Source of the DNA: Planctomycetia bacterium
GTDB taxonomy: Bacteria > Planctomycetota > Planctomycetia > Planctomycetales > Planctomycetaceae
Direction: 5' to 3'
Length of the DNA: 32,383 nt
NCBI GenBank assembly: GCA_026400935.1
Contig: JAPLNX010000326.1
Span: 1 to 32,383, forward strand
The notes beneath the pieces are model-generated. The model did no database searches. It had not been told where the DNA came from and saw only the letters and a list, made by a program, of their open reading frames with translations. The position numbers and the translations under genes are program-made. How positions within the stretch are numbered: position 1 is the first letter of the stretch; each line of letters begins with the position of its first letter. Positions 7,173 to 16,046 of this stretch are shown here, piece by piece.

Positions 7173-7537
7173 ACCAAAGGCGAATGGCTTGCCAACACGG
7201 CGGCGGTGATGACCATCTCGACTCGGTATCGCGGAGCGAGTCCGGCTTGCACGCACGCTCTTGCCGGAGCATGGCCTTCGGGGACCCAAGTGTCCCACAA
7301 AGCATTGAGGGCAGGGCCGTCCGCCAAATCAGACAAGTAGATCAACACCTGCAACAAGCGGGTTCGATCGCTGCCGATCAGCGCGAGCCGTCCGTCGATT
7401 TGAGCCAACACCTGCGCCACCTGCCCATGAATGTCTTGTTCCGGATCGTCAGCGACTTCGACAAAGTGCGCCGTCCCTTGATGAATGACCGCGTCTGACC
7501 AACGTCGAGTGACACCATGCCGCTGAATCTCGCTCAT
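7142..7537 (-). CDS. RidA (YjgF/UK114) family protein with repeat-derived C-terminus
   Basis: 131 aa from ATG 7537. Residues 1-114 fit the family: RLLQVLIYLSDLADGPALNALWD-type core, then WVPEGHAPARACVQAGL with the conserved arginine before the cysteine, and YRVEMVITA near the end. Family members deaminate reactive enamines/imines made by PLP enzymes; this divergent subgroup may differ. After ITAAV, where the family normally ends, the frame continues as LASHSPLVGWDSVPPRL. This tail is encoded by the antisense of a kinase-tail fragment (7175-7205) and by the arm of the 7063-7172 palindrome. The original stop has been lost to recombination, though the fold is probably unaffected. It is transcribed toward the accessory region, away from the aminotransferase. 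Confidence 0.8.
   Translation of the reverse strand: MSEIQRHGVTRRWSDAVIHQGTAHFVEVADDPEQDIHGQVAQVLAQIDGRLALIGSDRTRLLQVLIYLSDLADGPALNALWDTWVPEGHAPARACVQAGLAPRYRVEMVITAAVLASHSPLVGWDSVPPRL
7175..7205 (+). repeat. Kinase C-terminal tail repeat, fragment F
   Basis: CAAAGGCGAATGGCT matches the left edge of copy C (4691-4705), but similarity fades within about 30 bp. It overlaps the 3' end of the RidA-family gene on the opposite strand. Confidence 0.5.
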
Positions 7538-7667
7538 CTTATTTTATTCCGTGAGTTGTTATTGATCATCTGCTTTGAGCGGTTCAGAAACGCTGACCAC
7601 ATCATTGTTGCTTTGTTGTCTTTTGCTTCGAGGAAGTGATCTTTTCGCCAATGACTTTGGGTCAGTG

Positions 7668-7747
7668 GGTCCCGCGCTTCAGCACTACCCAATTTCCAAA
7701 GCGCTTCCGTAGTGCAGAAGCGCGGGAACCACCGAGGTAAACTCGGT
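7668..7747. repeat. Palindromic element related to 4251-4366
   Basis: GGTCCCGCGCTTCAGCACTA (7668-7687) pairs with 7710-7730 with one bulge. A second stem follows (ACCGAG/CTCGGT, 7731-7747). The GCGCGGGAACCACCG core is shared with 4340-4354. It lies in the 268-bp gap between the RidA and aminotransferase genes, where no gene is seen. Confidence 0.65.
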
Positions 7748-7805
7748 GGCGTGAAAAATCACAATCTCACCGCGATAGACAACAAGGCTCGTTCGCAAAG
7801 CTGCC

Positions 7806-9014
7806 TCATAGGCCGAAGTTACATTGCTTCAATGCGTCGCACAGCAGATCGATGTGCGCTCGCGTGTTGTAAAGGTAACACGAAACGCGCAGCAGTCGCT
7901 CGCCACGCCAGTGCACGATGGGGACTTCGATACCGAACTTCCCCCATAAGGGATTTTGCAATTGGTCACGGATTCCCTGTCGTGGAGCAGGCTCGCCGGT
8001 GGAAGGGAGCGGCAGTGCGATCATCGAACCGTACCATTCGCGACTGTCCGGAGTCGGCGGTTCCAGTCCCGTCAGTTCCACGATCCGCTGCCGCGCGTAT
8101 TGAGCGAGTTCGTGTGTCTGCTGTCGAAACTCTTCAACACCGAATCGTTCCAGAAATTCGATCGCAGTTGGGATCGCCAAGAATGCGGCCGGATCGCGTG
8201 TCCCCAGCCAGCGAAATTCATCCTGCCAATGAGCCGATCGACCAGACAGGCTCCCTCCCCAACTCATCACCGGCGGCGTGAGTTGTTGTTGTCGCTTCTT
8301 GGCGACGTACAAGAAGCCGCTGCCGAACGGAGCGCTCAACCATTTATGGCCGCTCGCGCAATAAAAATCGCAACCCAGCTTCTTGAGGTTAAGCGGCATC
8401 ATTGCCAAAGCATGCGGCCCATCAATGCAAACGGGAACGCCTCGCTTCGTCGCTTCACGACAAACAGCCTCGACCGGAAAGATCACCGCGGTTGGGGACG
8501 TGATGTGACTGACAATAATCAACTTCGTCCGCTCCGTCACCGCGTTCATGACCGCTGCGACTTGTTCGTCTGCATTCGCCACCGGGCGAGGCATCGGCTG
8601 AATGACGATCCGTGCGCCCACACGTTCTGCCGCTCGCCGCCAAATACGCATCACGGCACCATACTCTTGATCGGTGAAGAGGATTTCGTCACCAGGCTTG
8701 AGTGTGGCCGAAACGCTCTCCGCAACAATGTTCATCGCGACGGTCGCGTTATCGCAAAACAACAGATCATTGCCGTTCGTTCCGATGAACTTGCCGAGCT
8801 TTTCAGCCGCTTCGTCCAATGCGGTTTCCATCTGCCGCAGATAAAAATCCATCGGTTGCGATTCGAGCCGTTCCGACCACGCATGCCGAGCGTCACGCAC
8901 ACAGCGCGGGGATGGCCCAAATGACCCGTGATTGAGATAAGTGACACCGGCAGGAATCGACCATTCGTTCGAGAGATCGCCGCTGAGTTGTGAGGTGGAA
9001 GTCGTCAGAGTCAT
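7806..9014 (-). CDS. Class V aminotransferase (isopenicillin-N-epimerase-like)
   Basis: 402 aa from the ATG at 9014; a TTG at 9029 is possible but neither start has a clear ribosome site. It has the class V PLP fold: YLNHGSFGPSP near the N-terminus, DQEYGA, the PLP-contacting aspartate in CIDGPHAL (about D198) and the Schiff-base lysine in ASGHKWLSAPFGSG (about K224). Relatives include isopenicillin N epimerase-like proteins and cysteine desulfurase-like enzymes. The HKWL context fits the epimerase-like branch, and the substrate cannot be assigned. It is divergently oriented to the DinB-like gene, with about 180 bp between the starts for promoters. All catalytic features are intact. Confidence 0.9.
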   Translation of the reverse strand: MTLTTSTSQLSGDLSNEWSIPAGVTYLNHGSFGPSPRCVRDARHAWSERLESQPMDFYLRQMETALDEAAEKLGKFIGTNGNDLLFCDNATVAMNIVAESVSATLKPGDEILFTDQEYGAVMRIWRRAAERVGARIVIQPMPRPVANADEQVAAVMNAVTERTKLIIVSHITSPTAVIFPVEAVCREATKRGVPVCIDGPHALAMMPLNLKKLGCDFYCASGHKWLSAPFGSGFLYVAKKRQQQLTPPVMSWGGSLSGRSAHWQDEFRWLGTRDPAAFLAIPTAIEFLERFGVEEFRQQTHELAQYARQRIVELTGLEPPTPDSREWYGSMIALPLPSTGEPAPRQGIRDQLQNPLWGKFGIEVPIVHWRGERLLRVSCYLYNTRAHIDLLCDALKQCNFGL

Positions 9015-9195
9015 GTGGAACTCATACAAAAGTTAGGAGCGGTTGATGATCATGTCGGTGACTCAACTGATCTCGAAACAGATACCCGGCCGAGCTTGTC
9101 TCGGTGGTGAAGAGAGTCACTCACTAGCCGACGCTTCCAAGGCGAGGGATGATCCGCACCCATCTCCTCTCATGCAACACCATCAGGAGCCTCTC

Positions 9196-9690
9196 ATGAA
9201 TCTTTCTGAACTCAATATCTCGGACCTGATCACCGAATATCTTCACGGCCCACAACTTCTTTGTGAGGCCGTCGCGGGTATGACCAAAGACGAAGCGGTG
9301 GCTCGCCCTATTTCTGGGAAGTGGAGCACGCTCGAAGTAGTCGCACACCTTGCCGACTTTGAACCCGTTTACGCCGATCGCATGAAGCGCACGCTGGCCG
9401 AGAACGAACCGACTCTCTTTGGCGGAGATCCCGACAAGTTCGCCGCACGACTCGCGTATCACGACCGGAATCTCGAAAGCGAATTGAAGTTGATTGACAT
9501 TGTCCGCCAGCAAATGGCAACGATTTTGCGAACAGTTCCCGCAGCCGACTTCGAACGAGTCGGTCGTCACAGCGAAGCTGGACCGCTTACCCTGCGAACG
9601 TTTTTAGAGCGAATCACAGGACACATCCCGCATCACCTCCCGTTCATCGCAGAAAAACGCAGAGCACTCACGGAAACTCTCAGCAGATAA
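9196..9690 (+). CDS. DinB-fold protein (DinB_2-like)
   Basis: 164 aa. I chose ATG 9196 because AGGAG lies 6 nt upstream (9185-9189) and the sequence before it does not look like a protein domain. It shows a four-helix DinB pattern with the metal-binding histidines in VVAHLADFE (H51) and in the C-terminal HIPHHLPFI. GKWSTLEVVAHL is typical of the family. DinB-like proteins are metal-dependent thiol-linked transferases or of unknown function. Here the role is unknown. Confidence 0.88.
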   Translation: MNLSELNISDLITEYLHGPQLLCEAVAGMTKDEAVARPISGKWSTLEVVAHLADFEPVYADRMKRTLAENEPTLFGGDPDKFAARLAYHDRNLESELKLIDIVRQQMATILRTVPAADFERVGRHSEAGPLTLRTFLERITGHIPHHLPFIAEKRRALTETLSR

Positions 9691-9723
9691 TGCGGCTTCC
9701 CATGCGTTGGCGAGGAGTCTGAT

Positions 9724-11010
9724 ATGCAAAAGCAAGAGAGTTTGCACATCGCAGCGACAATCCGAGCGATCATTGCTCTCGTCGCGGCATCATCGATCAT
9801 TGCATCGGCACTCGCAGCGGATAGACCCAAACCTGCGACCGCGATGCGACCAGTCGTCGATCAAGTCGCAGTACGAAGCGGGCCGAAGCTACGTGGGATG
9901 TTGTTCGCTCAAGCGGAAGACAAATCGGTCACGCTGTTGGTTTCGGCCAGGTGGCTCAAAGGAGCAAACCCTGAATCGTTCACAAAGCAGCGACAGAAGA
10001 CGATCGACTTACATAAGTTGGCTTCGGAACACGCCACCGATCGCCTCGATAAAGAATTGGGGACGTCACTGCCCGATCCATTGAAAGCATTTCTCAAGCA
10101 GCAGCGTGATGAAATTCAAGAAGAGATTGACAACGTAGAGAAACTCGAGCCCGATTTCTTGTGGATCGCGCTCACTGGTCGTGAGATCGAACGGATCGAC
10201 GCCACGACTGTAGAGCGTCGCCAACTGCTGGCGTGGGCGTGGACCGAAAAGCTCGACCGCGCGGAAACTCGCGACGTTGAAGATCTTCAAAAGGAGTTGA
10301 AGGCCCGAGCGGTTGAACCCGTTTCGTGGCCGCTGTCCTTCGTCGAACGACTTCCCGCACGCGACCAAACGGACAATGAGTGGTCCGCTCGAATCGCGGT
10401 TGCCGAGTATGCCTTGAGCACGCCAATGGACTTCCAAGGAACCGGTGATGTGCTGATTCGAGCGGGACGTGACGTTCCAGCGGACTTCGCTCCGTTGCTC
10501 GTGAACATGCTCCGCAAGCAACTGCAATCACAACTCGGCGACTTGTTCGGTGATTCTCGTCCGGCCCCCCCGAAGAACAACAAAGCGGCTTTGGCTGAGT
10601 CGCTCAAAACGGCAATTCAAGCCGCTGAAGCGGAGAAGCGTCGCAGCTTTCGAGTGACGCGAATGCAGCAGTCCGATGACCTTTCGGCAGTGACCGTCAC
10701 GACTCAGTTTGTCGCGAAAATGTCTGATGGCTCGTGGGAAGTGGTGTTCCAACACAACGAACGAGCCGACGCCAAACAAGCTCGCCCCGATGCCGAACAA
10801 CGTATTCAACAAGACCCACAGGTGAAAAAAGTTCTCGACCTCACACGCCAACTTGGCGGAGCGGCGGACGATCAAATCCAACAAGCCATCCGCTTCGGAG
10901 CAGCCACCATGTTTGGTCAGTCAGCGGCTGATCGCGAGTTCGCAGCGTTCCGTGATCGGTATCTCAAGTCGCTGACGAAGCCTCCGCTGAACATCAATGC
11001 GAAGCCGTAG
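9724..11010 (+). CDS. Secreted protein of unknown function
   Basis: 428 aa. The first about 32 residues form a signal peptide: charged start, then IIALVAASSIIASALA, with cleavage likely after ALA. I recognise no domain. Visible features are charged alpha-helical stretches (FLKQQRDEIQEEIDNVEKLE near 120-140), frequent WPLSFV/ALSTPMDF-type segments and a Gln/Ala-rich C-terminal third (DDQIQQAIRFGAATMFGQSA). There are no cysteine pairs or metal sites. It starts 33 nt after the DinB-like gene on the same strand and may share its transcript. It is probably a planctomycete-specific periplasmic protein. Confidence 0.75.
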   Translation: MQKQESLHIAATIRAIIALVAASSIIASALAADRPKPATAMRPVVDQVAVRSGPKLRGMLFAQAEDKSVTLLVSARWLKGANPESFTKQRQKTIDLHKLASEHATDRLDKELGTSLPDPLKAFLKQQRDEIQEEIDNVEKLEPDFLWIALTGREIERIDATTVERRQLLAWAWTEKLDRAETRDVEDLQKELKARAVEPVSWPLSFVERLPARDQTDNEWSARIAVAEYALSTPMDFQGTGDVLIRAGRDVPADFAPLLVNMLRKQLQSQLGDLFGDSRPAPPKNNKAALAESLKTAIQAAEAEKRRSFRVTRMQQSDDLSAVTVTTQFVAKMSDGSWEVVFQHNERADAKQARPDAEQRIQQDPQVKKVLDLTRQLGGAADDQIQQAIRFGAATMFGQSAADREFAAFRDRYLKSLTKPPLNINAKP

Positions 11011-11262
11011 ATGCTTCAACGCAAAGTCGCAAAGAAATTGCTTTGCTCTCTGCCCACTCTGTTCGATCAAGTCGTTCGAATTGAAATCTCTTGCAGCGGC
11101 ACCGAGGCCGCAGGGAACGCGTGTTAGATTTTCTCAGCGACTTCCATGCCTCAGCGGGAAAGTTTGTCCTTCAGCATGGGTGGCTGACATTCATGATCTT
11201 GAACGACCGCAGTTCTGACATTCATCGCGCAATTGCGTTGAAAATTCCGTTGCGGAAGAACC

Positions 11263-13617
11263 TCAACTCCCTTCGCCCGCCCCGGTCATGCGGCCGATCC
11301 AGGCTCCGGTGCCGATGTCTTTGATTCTGTCACCGACCGACGGGCTCTCTTCGCCATCGGCTCGCTGGCCGCTAAATGTCGAGAGCCAAAACTCGATCGT
11401 GATGACCACGAGCAGCAAATAAATCAGCGGACGCCAGACTTCGTGTTCTTGGCCGATCGAGCCATGAAGCTGCTGTGTTTCGGCGGATGCGTCGATGACT
11501 TGTAGCTCGACGTTGGGCAACAGCTCTTTCAATTGCGGTTCGTCGATCATCGTGAAATTGGATTCTTCTTTGGACAAATTCACGGCGAACGCCAGCGATT
11601 CAAACTTCGGCTGTTCAATCCGACCACCGCGCACATCGACCGCATAAAAGCCTTTTTCTGCCGTTTGCGTGAATGCTCCAACTTGGCGATTGACCGATTT
11701 CTCAAACGTGACTGCCAAGCGATGGCCGGACACGTCGGTGACTTCCGCCTGCAGGTTTGGCCACGTCTTCGCGACCGAAATTTCTGCGACGCCATTCGCT
11801 GGAACGACAGAAGGACCTTCGACGCCACCACGCTGTCGCACATGGCTCATCAATCGCAAGACGAGCGGCACGAACTCCGGCTTCAGTGGCAGGTTGCCCC
11901 ACTTCGAGGTCATCGGGAACGCAGCCAGCACAACGCGACCGTCGCCGAAGCGGCTCTCCACAATCGCAGCGGTCCCATTAGAAAACTCGATCAACGGCCA
12001 AGTACTGCCTCGCTCATCAGGCAGCTTGAGCGGGAAGCGGCGATAGACCGAGACCTTCGTCAGATACCGTGCGTCACGATTCTCAAAGACAGACAAGACT
12101 GGATGCGCGAAGTCGATTGCTGCGAAGCGTTCAAAGGTCGCAGAGTCGTTGATGTCACCAGCAGCTGGCTGTAATTGAGCCGCAGTCAGAAATTGATCGG
12201 TTGTGCCAGGAACTGCGAAGAACGGCTTGTTGTAGCGATCTGGATTCACTTGATCGCCCGGCAGAATCATCAGTCCGCCGCCGCGAGTCGCATGATCGCG
12301 CAGCAACGCAAACTGCTGATCGTTGAGTTTGCCGCAGTTCGCCAAGATCACGACTGACGCATCCTTCAACGTCTCGGCATTCACCTTGTCTTCCGAAAGT
12401 TCGACGATATCTAAAGACTTCACAAACCGACGATCGGCTTCGGTTGTGAGCGGCGAAGAGGCAGGTTGCCCTTTCCCATTGGCTGTTGTTTTCTTCGGGT
12501 CAAACTCTTCCGCAGGACGCTCAGTCGCCGTGAGTGCCGTTCGCAGATAAAGCGCTTCGTTGTCGAACGGATCAGCCGCCGGATTGCCATTGACGATGAC
12601 CACTCGAACTTGAGGCTCGACAGTCAACGTGAAAAGAAAAGAGTCGTCATCGGGAAAGCGATCGGATGAAATTTCAAATCGACCGCGCATGACTCCGGGG
12701 TCTTGCGGCACGTAGAGAAAACTGGCGTTTGCTGTTTCGCTCGGCTTGAGTGTCAGGCTCTTACGGCTGATTTCCTTATCGTCGATGAACAGGCTGACGA
12801 TGACATCATCCGGCTGTGTCTTCGAGTAATTGACGACGCGCGTTTTCAGCGGCAGTGGCAGACCTGCGATCGCTCGGTGTTGTTCCGGTACCTCGCCCAC
12901 AACCGCTCGATTCGGGATCTCACCTTGCTTTGATCCGACATCAATCACAAACAATCGAGTCCCCGCGGGCATCATGCCATCAGCGGGCTGCTCTTTGAGT
13001 TCTCGCCAGCCGCTGGCTTGTGAGTCGGTGAAGAAATAGACCCACGGCTTCACCGCGTTTGGCGAATTGCCGCCAAAGAGCTGCGTGAACGTCGCAAACA
13101 AATTCGCTCGCGATGGGCTCGTCTTCAGCGAGGCGACTCGTTGCTTGAGCGAATCGGTATCGGCGGTGACTCGCGTCACGATCTCTTCCGGTTTCGCGGC
13201 GACTCGGACAACGGTCACTCGATCATCGCGTCCGAGCTTGTCTACAACCGCTGAAGTTGCCGTCTTTGCTCGATCAAACGCAGACACGCCGTCCGTTACT
13301 GCGTTCATACTAGCCGAGCAGTCGACCAACAAAAACACGTCGCGACCACCACTTGATCCGAACATCGCCTCCCAATGTCGAACCATTGGTCGCGCGCATG
13401 CGAGAATGAGCATCAGCAAGAACAACGTGCGTAGGAACGCAATCAATGCGTCCATGAACTTCATCTGCCGCCGTTGCTGAATGTAGCTATCGAACAAGAA
13501 TCGAAACGTGCTCAACTCAACCGTTCGCAAACGATGCAACGTCAACAAGTGCAACAACACCGGCACAGCCGCGAGCGGTATGAACCACGCAAACAGGCTG
13601 AAGTGCATCAATTCCAT
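11263..13617 (-). CDS. BatA/VWA-domain membrane protein
   Basis: 784 aa. The N-terminus (about 1-78) is the aerotolerance-type BatA region: two membrane helices around FIPLAAVPVLLHLL and ALIAFLRTLFLLMLILACARP. A von Willebrand A domain follows, with MIDAS residues DCSAS at 99-103. The long middle part has Ig-like and glutamine-amidotransferase-like segments (ILANCGKL, GGGLMILPGDQV). A third membrane helix, PLIYLLLVVITIEFWL, lies near the C-terminus. Such planctomycete proteins are usually coded in operons with MoxR ATPases and other VWA proteins; here the upstream neighbour is tsaE, 145 nt away. It is the last gene of the minus-strand run. Its function in cell-envelope or stress physiology is inferred. 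Confidence 0.9.
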   Translation of the reverse strand: MELMHFSLFAWFIPLAAVPVLLHLLTLHRLRTVELSTFRFLFDSYIQQRRQMKFMDALIAFLRTLFLLMLILACARPMVRHWEAMFGSSGGRDVFLLVDCSASMNAVTDGVSAFDRAKTATSAVVDKLGRDDRVTVVRVAAKPEEIVTRVTADTDSLKQRVASLKTSPSRANLFATFTQLFGGNSPNAVKPWVYFFTDSQASGWRELKEQPADGMMPAGTRLFVIDVGSKQGEIPNRAVVGEVPEQHRAIAGLPLPLKTRVVNYSKTQPDDVIVSLFIDDKEISRKSLTLKPSETANASFLYVPQDPGVMRGRFEISSDRFPDDDSFLFTLTVEPQVRVVIVNGNPAADPFDNEALYLRTALTATERPAEEFDPKKTTANGKGQPASSPLTTEADRRFVKSLDIVELSEDKVNAETLKDASVVILANCGKLNDQQFALLRDHATRGGGLMILPGDQVNPDRYNKPFFAVPGTTDQFLTAAQLQPAAGDINDSATFERFAAIDFAHPVLSVFENRDARYLTKVSVYRRFPLKLPDERGSTWPLIEFSNGTAAIVESRFGDGRVVLAAFPMTSKWGNLPLKPEFVPLVLRLMSHVRQRGGVEGPSVVPANGVAEISVAKTWPNLQAEVTDVSGHRLAVTFEKSVNRQVGAFTQTAEKGFYAVDVRGGRIEQPKFESLAFAVNLSKEESNFTMIDEPQLKELLPNVELQVIDASAETQQLHGSIGQEHEVWRPLIYLLLVVITIEFWLSTFSGQRADGEESPSVGDRIKDIGTGAWIGRMTGAGEGS

Positions 13618-13762
13618 GTGGTAAATTCCCGACGTTGGAAAGTTCTAGCGGTGAGATCAAAAAAAGCCGTTCGCAAGCAAATTGAAGGGTCGCAGTATCC
13701 GGCTGCATTACAACAAACGCAAGTTGCAGTGGCGCACGCGGCTCGCGTGCTTCAGTTCCTGA

Positions 13763-14266
13763 CTAGCTGTCTCGCGAGTCGCGTATACCACAACTCCAGC
13801 GTGTCAGTACCCGTTGAGAAAAGGGCCCGGATGCCGTGACTCGTAGCCGCCGAGCCGCAGGACCGACGACGGTGAATTCGATTTGTAGCCGGTCACGCGG
13901 CAATACCGACTCGACGCGATCGGCCCATTCGACGAAACAGACGCCGTCGCCACCGAAGTATTCCTCAACGCCCAGATCCGCAAATGAAGAGGCGTCTCGC
14001 AAGCGGTACGTGTCGAAGTGATAAACCGGAATGCTGCTGTCGTATTCCTGAATCAGCACGAAAGTCGGACTGTTGACCGAAGTTGGATCGGCCCCCAAGG
14101 CCGTCGCCGTCGCGCGCACGAGCCGTGTCTTGCCAGCACCAAGTTGGCCGATTAATCCGATAACCAACCCCGGTTCGATGACCGACGCTAGCAGTGCCCC
14201 CAGCGCGTCAGTGTCCGACTCGGAGTCGGCTTGAAGTTCAAGAACAGATTCCGAAAGGTCACTCAC
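13763..14266 (-). CDS. tsaE: tRNA threonylcarbamoyladenosine biosynthesis ATPase TsaE
   Basis: 167 aa from a GTG start. Walker A is GQLGAGKT (about 40-47). SPTFVLIQEY, VYHFDTYRL and FVEWADRV are family signatures. TsaE binds TsaB-TsaD and ATP during formation of t6A at position 37 of tRNAs that read ANN codons; it acts in the cytoplasm. Its start overlaps the stop of the DUF1501 gene by GTGA, so translation is probably coupled. The C-terminus is somewhat longer than usual (FSQRVLTRWSCGIRDSRDS). Confidence 0.95.
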   Translation of the reverse strand: MSDLSESVLELQADSESDTDALGALLASVIEPGLVIGLIGQLGAGKTRLVRATATALGADPTSVNSPTFVLIQEYDSSIPVYHFDTYRLRDASSFADLGVEEYFGGDGVCFVEWADRVESVLPRDRLQIEFTVVGPAARRLRVTASGPFSQRVLTRWSCGIRDSRDS

Positions 14267-15705
14267 GCCAAAATCTCTTTCACGACGTGCCCATGCACGT
14301 CAGTCAGCCGCATGTCTCGTCCGCTGAAGCGGAAGGTTTGTCGCGTGTGATCGACGCCGAGCAAGTGCAACATCGTCGCGTGCAGGTCGTGCATTTCCAG
14401 ACGATCTTCGACGACCTTGTAGCCGTATTCGTCGGTCGCTCCATAGACCGTGCCTCCTTTAATACCGCCTCCCGCCATCCAGATTGTGTAGCCGAACGGA
14501 TTGTGATCGCGGCCGTCGCTCCCTTGCGCGAACGGAGTGCGGCCAAACTCGCCCGCCCAGACGATAAGCGTGCTGTCGAGCAATCCGCGCTGAGCCAGAT
14601 CGGCCAGCAGTGCGGCGATCGGTTGATCGACTGACAGCGCGTTCTTGCTGTGTCCGTCTCTCAGGCTGACGTGCTGATCCCAGCGATCGCCGTTGCCTCC
14701 CGGACAAGTCAGCTCGATGAACCGCACGCCCCGCTCAACGAGCCGCCGAGCCAACAAACAGATGCGGCCGAACGTCCGCGTGTTGCCGAACTCCGCTTGC
14801 AGGCCATACGCATTCTGAGTCGCTTCGGTCTCGTTCGACAAGTCCATCAACTTCGGCACCGCCATCTGCATCCGCGCGGCGAGTTCATAGTTCGCGATCG
14901 CCGATTCGAGTGCATCGACCGGCCCGGTCTGTTCCAGCAGCTTGCGGTCGAGCCGCCTCATCAAGTCGAGCTTTCGTTGTTGTAATTCTGCGGTCGGCTC
15001 CGCGCGTTTGATGTTGGAGACCGGCGGATCTCCCGCCCCAAACACGCTGGCTTGATAACTTGCTGGCAAGAAGCCGCTGTTGAAATTGTCGGCTCCGCCC
15101 GGCGGAGTCAGCCCGCCATTTAGGACAACGAACCCCGGCAAATCCTGGCACTCGCTACCGAGCCCATAGCCGACCCACGCCCCCATGCTCGGCCGGCCTT
15201 GCTGACCGTGTCCGGTGTGCAGGAAGTAATTCGCGTTCGTGTGCTCTGGAAACTGCGACGTCAGCGACCGCACGACCGCCAGCTTGTCGACGTGCTCCCC
15301 GATAAAGGGAAACAAGTCGCTGACCGGAATGCCGCTCTGCCCGTATTGCTTGAACTTCCACGGGCTGGCCAGCGTGTTGCCGATGTTGTTGAACTGCGTC
15401 TTCTCGATCTTCAGCCCGAAGGGTTTTCCATTCTCTTTGTCGAGCCGCGTTTTCGGATCAAATGAATCGACTTGTGAAACGCCCCCATCCATATAGAGGA
15501 ATATGACTGACTTCGCCCTCGCATCGAAGTGCGGCTTTCGCGCGGCAAACGGATTCCGCTCGCTCGACGAAACCGCCTCGGCCCCGAACGCCGAATCGCC
15601 CAGCAACGAGGCCAACGCAACGGCCCCGAAGCCAGTCGAACAAGTCGTCAACATCTCCCGCCGAGTGGTCGGCGGCGAAACAAATTGCTGGCAGTGATGC
15701 AACAC
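14263..15705 (-). CDS. DUF1501 (sulfatase-like) secreted protein
   Basis: 480 aa from a GTG at 15705. TTRREMLTTCSTGFGAVALA (13-32) is a Tat-type signal. The DUF1501 body is clear: VIFLYMDGGVSQVDSFDPK, then FPEHTNANYFLHTGHGQQGR, WAGEFGRTPFAQG, GRDHNPFGYTIWMAGGG and the final HDLHATMLHLLGVDH. The fold is related to alkaline phosphatase/sulfatase enzymes. In planctomycetes the gene is normally next to a DUF1549/DUF1553 gene and exported through the Tat route; the substrate is unknown. GGAG 8 nt upstream (15714-15717) lies within the last codons of the ParE gene, so translation is probably coupled to it. Confidence 0.93.
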   Translation of the reverse strand: MLHHCQQFVSPPTTRREMLTTCSTGFGAVALASLLGDSAFGAEAVSSSERNPFAARKPHFDARAKSVIFLYMDGGVSQVDSFDPKTRLDKENGKPFGLKIEKTQFNNIGNTLASPWKFKQYGQSGIPVSDLFPFIGEHVDKLAVVRSLTSQFPEHTNANYFLHTGHGQQGRPSMGAWVGYGLGSECQDLPGFVVLNGGLTPPGGADNFNSGFLPASYQASVFGAGDPPVSNIKRAEPTAELQQRKLDLMRRLDRKLLEQTGPVDALESAIANYELAARMQMAVPKLMDLSNETEATQNAYGLQAEFGNTRTFGRICLLARRLVERGVRFIELTCPGGNGDRWDQHVSLRDGHSKNALSVDQPIAALLADLAQRGLLDSTLIVWAGEFGRTPFAQGSDGRDHNPFGYTIWMAGGGIKGGTVYGATDEYGYKVVEDRLEMHDLHATMLHLLGVDHTRQTFRFSGRDMRLTDVHGHVVKEILA

Positions 15706-15710
15706 GTCAA

Positions 15711-16046
15711 TTACTCCAAATCATCCGATGGCAGAGGGCTCTTCAAACGCGTCGTCCAATACCGCGGCATACGGCTGGGGTGCGCGATGGCAATGACCCG
15801 GACTTGATTCTCAATCAGTTCAAACAACACTTGATGCGGGAATCGCTTGAACGGCGCTCGTCGCAGATCTCGCCGAGCGGGAGCCTCCTCGTACCGAGGG
15901 AATCGTTTCGCGTTCTGGCGAAGCTCCTCAACGAGGTGATCGACTTCGTCCAAGAACTCCAGCCCCAAACCGGCCTGGCGATCTTCGTACCATTCCGCAA
16001 CCTGGGCCAATTCCTCTCTCGCCGCGTCTTGCCACCGAACTCTCAT
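15711..16046 (-). CDS. ParE/RelE-family toxin
   Basis: 111 aa from ATG 16046, which overlaps the antitoxin stop as ATGA. VRWQDAAREELAQVAEWYED, GLEFLDEV and the later PFKRFPHQVLFELIENQVRVIAIAHP are characteristic of the ParE/RelE superfamily (planctomycete plasmid-stabilisation type). The ending AIAHPSRMPRYW corresponds to the usual HxxRxPxYW motif. It would inhibit gyrase or cut mRNA at the ribosome; which one cannot be told. Its last codons carry the ribosome site of DUF1501. Confidence 0.92.
   Translation of the reverse strand: MRVRWQDAAREELAQVAEWYEDRQAGLGLEFLDEVDHLVEELRQNAKRFPRYEEAPARRDLRRAPFKRFPHQVLFELIENQVRVIAIAHPSRMPRYWTTRLKSPLPSDDLE

Noticed and set aside
1-7540. Integrase, transposase, tRNA attachment site or CRISPR array that would explain the island
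   Set aside because: None was seen. There are no regular spaced repeats with unique spacers, no tRNA gene and no recombinase motifs. The repeats are kinase-tail copies and palindromes.
7956-8924. Plus-strand open frame of about 322 codons
   Set aside because: Antisense to the class V aminotransferase, which carries all catalytic residues.
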